Assembly: GCF_016862755.1 (NCBI RefSeq)
Contig: NZ_BONO01000010.1
Span: 1 to 64,000, forward strand
Direction: 5' to 3'
DNA from: Cellulomonas pakistanensis
Lineage (GTDB): Bacteria > Actinomycetota > Actinomycetes > Actinomycetales > Cellulomonadaceae
DNA: 64,000 nucleotides
Shown: piece after piece, positions 60,512-64,000 of the stretch
How the letters are laid out: every line of letters starts with the position of its first letter
Numbering within the stretch: position 1 is the stretch's first letter
Position numbers and translations under genes: made by a program
Notes under the pieces: model-generated
The model's database searches: none
What the model was told of the DNA's origin: nothing
Seen by the model: only the letters and a program-made list of their open reading frames with translations

Positions 60512-60982
60512 GTGAGGCCGACCGCGTACCAGCTCGAGCCGGAGGTCGCCGGCGGATTCGGTGACGCGACGGTCATCGACACATCGATGACCCCGAACCT
60601 CGTCACGCGGCTGGAGTACGAGTTCGACGGCTGGCTGGGCGACGAGCTCGTCGAGTTCATCACCGTGCACCTGGTGACGGCGCGGGTCCGCGACGCAGTG
60701 GTGGACGCGGGCCTCACGGGAATCCGGTTCGCCCCGGTGGCGGTCTCCCGGAGCGAGCGGTTCGACGAGCTCCACCGTGGCGACCTGCCGGAATGGGTGT
60801 GGATGCAGGTCATCGGTGCGCCTGCCCGCGACGACGCCTGGATCGGCGCCAGGCAGCTCCTGACGGTGAGCGAGCGGATGCTCGCGGTGCTGCAGCGGTT
60901 CCCGCTAGCTCAGTGCCGCGTCGTGCCCGTCGAGTCGTCGGGGCTTCCCGAGGCCCCGGCCTCCGGCTACGACAGTTGGTGA
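60512..60982 (+). CDS. YELEPEVAGG-family protein (putative immunity protein), copy 1
   Basis: 156 residues from a GTG 7 bases after TACCCT (leaderless). It begins TAYQLEPEVAGGFGDATVID, followed by LEYEFDGWLGDELVEF and VDAGLTGIRFAPVAVSRSE. The paralogue at 61599-62015 on the opposite strand shares these blocks. I recall similar proteins in toxin/immunity loci, but their function is not certain. Confidence 0.65.
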   Translation: MRPTAYQLEPEVAGGFGDATVIDTSMTPNLVTRLEYEFDGWLGDELVEFITVHLVTARVRDAVVDAGLTGIRFAPVAVSRSERFDELHRGDLPEWVWMQVIGAPARDDAWIGARQLLTVSERMLAVLQRFPLAQCRVVPVESSGLPEAPASGYDSW

Positions 60983-61068
60983 CCCCGACGGCCGGCGTCG
61001 GTTCCGAGACGGACGCACAGCTGCTCACCGGCCCCGGGCAGGCGCAAGTGACGATGGGCGCTTTCGCG

Positions 61069-61599
61069 CTACTCAGCACCGCTGACGGTGACCGTGACAA
61101 CCGTGGCTCCGGGGGTGGGAGCAGGGAGCTGCTCCCCCGCGATCGCGCTCTCGATCTTCTCGGAGGCGTGCACCGTGACGATCCGGTCGTCCGCCCGCCA
61201 GATGAGCGGCGCGACCTCCGCACCGTTGTCGTACGGCGAGCCGTACCGGTCGCCGTATGCCGAGAACCACGCGTCGAGCGCCTCCTGCGGAGCCAGGTCG
61301 ACCTCGGAGACGGCGGCAACGTACGCGGCGACGTCCGGGCCGAAGCCGAGCCCCCACTCGGACTCACGGGTCGCGGTGCCGAGCGGGGTGGCCGGGACGG
61401 GTGCTTCCAGGACCGGCTCCCGCTCAAGAGCGTCGAGTCGCGGAGCCGGCCCTCCGCGCAGCACTAGGACGCCCCACCCGACCAGCGCGGCCAGGGTGAT
61501 GGCGGCCGAGCCGACAGCCCACGGCCATGCCCGGGCGGCACGCCGTCCCGGCCGGGCCGGGGTCACTCGCCGCCGGGCTGCGCCGGGTCGATCCCGCAT
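61069..61599 (-). CDS. Single-TM exported protein
   Basis: 176 residues from the ATG at 61599, overlapping the stop of the upstream gene by one base (TGATG). Basic N-terminus, one TM helix (about 26-48) and an extracellular domain of about 120 residues with ATRESEWGLGFGPDVAAYVA and FSAYGDRYGSPYDNG. No family recognised. Coupled to the immunity-like gene copy 2. Confidence 0.65.
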   Translation of the reverse strand: MRDRPGAARRRVTPARPGRRAARAWPWAVGSAAITLAALVGWGVLVLRGGPAPRLDALEREPVLEAPVPATPLGTATRESEWGLGFGPDVAAYVAAVSEVDLAPQEALDAWFSAYGDRYGSPYDNGAEVAPLIWRADDRIVTVHASEKIESAIAGEQLPAPTPGATVVTVTVSGAE

Positions 61600-62015
61600 C
61601 AGTCGGCGATCGGGGTGACGACGCAGCGGTCGAGCGTGAACTGCTGCAGCAGCGCCAGTGCTCGATCGCTGACCGTGAGCGTGCCGCGGCGTCCCGACCA
61701 CGCGTCGTCCCGGCCGGCGTGACCGACCGCCCTCAACCAGGCCCACTCGGGCAGCTCTCGGTCGTTGAGCTCGGCGAACAGGTCCGAGCGGCTCACGATG
61801 ACGGGCGCGAACGCCACGCCCGTCAGCCCGGCGTCGACGATCGCGTCACGCACACGGGCGGTGGCCAGGGTGACCGGGGTGGACGTGACCAGGTCGTCGC
61901 CGAGCCAGTCGTCGAACTCGTAGTCGAGGCGGGTGATCTCACGACGACCGGGGCCCCATTCCGTTCCGGGTCCGAGGCCTCCGGCGACCTCGGGCTCGAG
62001 CTCGTACGACGTCAT
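61599..62015 (-). CDS. YELEPEVAGG-family protein (putative immunity protein), copy 2
   Basis: 138 residues from the ATG at 62015. SYELEPEVAGGLGPGTEWG, LDYEFDDWLGDDLVTS, VDAGLTGVAFAPVIVSRSD and LPEWAWLRAVGHAGRDDAW closely parallel the plus-strand copy at 60512-60982. The two copies therefore form an inverted pair around the exported-protein gene. Divergent from the ESX-type gene at 62138. Confidence 0.65.
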   Translation of the reverse strand: MTSYELEPEVAGGLGPGTEWGPGRREITRLDYEFDDWLGDDLVTSTPVTLATARVRDAIVDAGLTGVAFAPVIVSRSDLFAELNDRELPEWAWLRAVGHAGRDDAWSGRRGTLTVSDRALALLQQFTLDRCVVTPIAD

Positions 62016-62137
62016 GTCACTCCAGCGGTGTAGGAACAAGACCTCCACGTCAGAGCGGTTGTCATTGCGGCAACGTGGCGTACATCCAGCACAGATCCTT
62101 GCTAGTTTCGCGCCGGAAACAACCGCAGGGGGACATC

Positions 62138-62461
62138 ATGAGCGACGAGAACGGCGGCGCACCCGCTCACTTGCTGGTCGACACAGACGAGCTTCGCCGG
62201 GCAGGGAACGCGACGCTCGGTGATTCTGACTTCATCGAGACGGCGAGCCACCATGTCCACATGGCCGGCTCGTCCTCATACGGCTCCGGAGCCCTGAGCA
62301 CGGCGGCGAGGCAGTTCTCGGATCGGTTCTCGTACGCGCTCCGGCAGCTTGCTGAGGACACTGACGAGGCCGGCCGAAGCCTGCGCGGGACAGCGCAGGC
62401 CTACGAATACATGGACACGACGGTCGCCGACCAGTTCGACGAGATGGGCCACACCGGGTGA
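62138..62461 (+). CDS. EspC/WXG-like ESX target protein
   Basis: 107 residues with GGGGGAC upstream. LVDTDELRRAGNATLGD, then ALSTAARQFSDRFSYALRQL and a second helix ending AQAYEYMDTTVADQFD: the small helical ESX partner fold. Its TGA overlaps the GTG of the large toxin-like gene (GTGA), so the two form a partner pair. Confidence 0.7.
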   Translation: MSDENGGAPAHLLVDTDELRRAGNATLGDSDFIETASHHVHMAGSSSYGSGALSTAARQFSDRFSYALRQLAEDTDEAGRSLRGTAQAYEYMDTTVADQFDEMGHTG

Positions 62462-63837
62462 TCGCGGCATCACTGGGTCAAACGTCGAACCCGGAGGAGC
62501 TCGTCCTCGGGTCAGTGGCGACCGTCCAGCGCGACGCCGATGATCTCGTTCGGCAGGCGGAGTCGATCGAGTCGACCGGTACGTCCATCGGTTCGCGCAC
62601 CGTGGCGCAGTGGGAGGGCACGGCCGCCGACGGATACGCCGATCGGCGCGACGAGCTGGCCCGACGGCTCAGCGCCGTCGGCCAGGTGTACCGATTCGCA
62701 GCGGACGCACTCTCGTCCTACGCCGACGTGCTTGCTTGGGGCCAAGGGCGAGCGGCGTACGCGGTCGAGCTCTGGGATCGCGGGGCCCGGCAGTCCTTGG
62801 AGGCGGCGCGTCAGCCGGGCCGAGTCGTCCTCGGTGACCGCGTCGTGGGTAACGCCATGCCGCCGACGAGCGCCTCGGACCCAGGGCTTGCGGTCAAGCA
62901 GCAGGCCCAAGCCGTGCTCACGGACGCCCGATCGGTCGTCGCCGCCGCTGGTGATGCGACAGCCGCCGTCCTTTCCCAGTTGAGCGAGGGACTCCCGGAC
63001 GGGAAGTGGCACGCGTCATCGTTCGCCGGTGGCGTCTGGTCCTGGTTGAAAGGCATCGTCTCCATGGCGTGGGACTTCAGCCTCGTCCGTGTCGTCGTCG
63101 ATCCTGATGGTGCGGCGACGAGCGCTGTCGCGGTCTGGGACTCGGCGACCGGTGCGTATCGACTGATCACCGAGGACCCCATCGGCTCCGTCGACGTCCT
63201 GGCCGACGGGCAGACCCGCCGGGACGACCCCGCACGGTGGTGGGGGCAGCTCGCCCCCGACATCGCCCTGACCGCTGTAGGCGGAGCGGGCGTCGCTGCT
63301 CGCGTGGCGTCCGGGGCTCGCGCCGGGCACCGCATCGAGGAATCCATGGTGGTCACCGAACGCGTCACGGTCGGACGCACGGGGTACACGGCCGACGAAC
63401 TCATGACCCCGACTCCCGGGGACGGCCCGATGTCCTTCCAGTTCAAGGACACCTGGAGCACAGACCAGCTACGAAATGCCTCTGAGCACCTCGATCTTGC
63501 CAACGCCGCGCGTCTGCGCGGTGAGCTCGCGCCCGACGGCCGCGTCTCGACGGCCGGAGAGCTCCGCGACGCGGCCGACTACGCCGCGCGCCAGGAACGA
63601 CTCCGCGCTGAACGCGCCGGTGATCCCTACGGCGACCAGGTGGCGGGTCACGGCCCCGACACTACGTGGACCGGTCAACCGGAACCGCCGTTCTGGCAGC
63701 GTCAGGACTCGTCGGTAAACTCGTCGTTCGGAGCCCAGGCCCGAGGATTCCCGCTCGGGTCCACGCCGACGATCTTCGAGGGGCGACTACCGGACGGGAC
63801 CCTCATCCGGGGAAGCTGGGATTGGAGCCCGCAATGA
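62458..63837 (+). CDS. ESX-type polymorphic toxin candidate
   Basis: 459 residues. The N-terminal 110 residues form a WXG/LXG-like hairpin with the turn AQWEGTAADGYADR (about 50). A linker with a moderately hydrophobic stretch follows (about 260-285, LAPDIALTAVGGAGVAARV). A distinct C-terminal domain begins near residue 320 (MTPTPGDGPMSFQFKDTW) and ends IRGSWDWSPQ; it contains HGPDTTW and SVNSSFGAQARG. The layout (trafficking domain, linker, short C-terminal module, SUKH gene overlapping downstream) is that of a secreted polymorphic toxin. I could not assign the C-terminal activity. Confidence 0.65.
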   Translation: MIAASLGQTSNPEELVLGSVATVQRDADDLVRQAESIESTGTSIGSRTVAQWEGTAADGYADRRDELARRLSAVGQVYRFAADALSSYADVLAWGQGRAAYAVELWDRGARQSLEAARQPGRVVLGDRVVGNAMPPTSASDPGLAVKQQAQAVLTDARSVVAAAGDATAAVLSQLSEGLPDGKWHASSFAGGVWSWLKGIVSMAWDFSLVRVVVDPDGAATSAVAVWDSATGAYRLITEDPIGSVDVLADGQTRRDDPARWWGQLAPDIALTAVGGAGVAARVASGARAGHRIEESMVVTERVTVGRTGYTADELMTPTPGDGPMSFQFKDTWSTDQLRNASEHLDLANAARLRGELAPDGRVSTAGELRDAADYAARQERLRAERAGDPYGDQVAGHGPDTTWTGQPEPPFWQRQDSSVNSSFGAQARGFPLGSTPTIFEGRLPDGTLIRGSWDWSPQ

Positions 63838-64000
63838 CCCAGACCCTGTCGTGGGGAGTGCTCGTCGGCGAGATGCTCGCGCGGCGGCTGTCGATCTCCC
63901 AGATCGCCCCCGCCATGTTCCCCGAGACGCTCCCCGGTGTGCGCGCGACCGATGCCGACATCGCTGAGGCGAGCGATCGCCTCGGGTTCGATCTCGATCC
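63834..64000 (+). CDS. SUKH/SMI1-like immunity protein candidate, cut by window end
   Basis: Only the first 55 residues are visible. WGVLVGEMLARRLSISQIA, FPETLPGVRATDADIAEASD, RLGFDLD is homologous to the SUKH-like protein at 59863. The ATG overlaps the toxin-like gene stop (ATGA), the usual arrangement for a cognate immunity gene. Confidence 0.65.
   Translation, partial: MTQTLSWGVLVGEMLARRLSISQIAPAMFPETLPGVRATDADIAEASDRLGFDLD

Overview
The window is very GC-rich actinobacterial chromosome. It has strong G/C bias at third codon positions, many GTG starts, 1- to 8-base stop/start overlaps (ATGA, GTGA, TGATG) and many leaderless starts placed 6-8 bases after a TAnnnT -10 hexamer. Gene content (SAF-domain protein next to mscL, a DUF4011-type helicase-like giant, ESX-type small proteins, carbohydrate ABC operons) suggests a member of the Micrococcales, probably Cellulomonadaceae. 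This placement is an inference from style and content only.

Layout. 0-8 kb: SAF-domain protein, mscL, a small acidic protein, two repeat elements, a 1586-residue helicase/nuclease-like protein whose catalytic motifs look degenerate, a spacer with strong hairpins, and an OsmC-like protein. 8-23 kb: ordinary chromosome with a LuxR-type STAND regulator, FMN reductase, pirin, zinc alcohol dehydrogenase, SNF2 helicase, SPFH protein, a tRNA-like remnant, an EamA transporter divergent from a TetR regulator, a membrane-anchored thermonuclease and small hypotheticals. 23-31 kb: two type VII (ESX) substrate-like operons separated by small membrane proteins and a decayed ESX-type gene.

32-52 kb is the metabolic centrepiece: two convergent gene runs forming a predicted galactoside/N-acetylgalactosamine utilisation island. 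The plus-strand run has an ABC importer (two permeases, lipoprotein binding protein), a GH31 glycosidase, a Gfo/Idh/MocA protein, a ROK sugar kinase, a histidine phosphatase, a DeoR regulator and an amidohydrolase. The minus-strand run has a GH4 alpha-galactosidase, a second Gfo/Idh/MocA protein, a GatZ/KbaZ protein, an AgaS-type SIS deaminase/isomerase, a NagA-type deacetylase, an LLM-family flavoprotein, a DUF4874/DUF4832 protein and an MFS transporter. The likely logic is import of an alpha-galactoside or alpha-GalNAc oligosaccharide, cytoplasmic cleavage by GH4 and GH31 (perhaps also by the Gfo/Idh/MocA proteins), phosphorylation by the ROK kinase, deacetylation by NagA, and conversion to tagatose-6-phosphate by AgaS. 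A tagatose-6-phosphate kinase and a catalytic GatY/KbaY aldolase are not in the window.

52-64 kb: a relic of a beta-glucoside PTS/GH1 operon, a GNAT acetyltransferase, a third ESX-type operon with a DUF1023 hydrolase, a DEDDh exonuclease-BRCT-Lsr2 fusion operon, and a toxin/immunity-like region. That region ends with an ESX-type toxin gene followed by a SUKH/SMI1-like gene cut by the window edge. No ESX secretion machinery, rRNA, CRISPR array or intact insertion sequence was seen.
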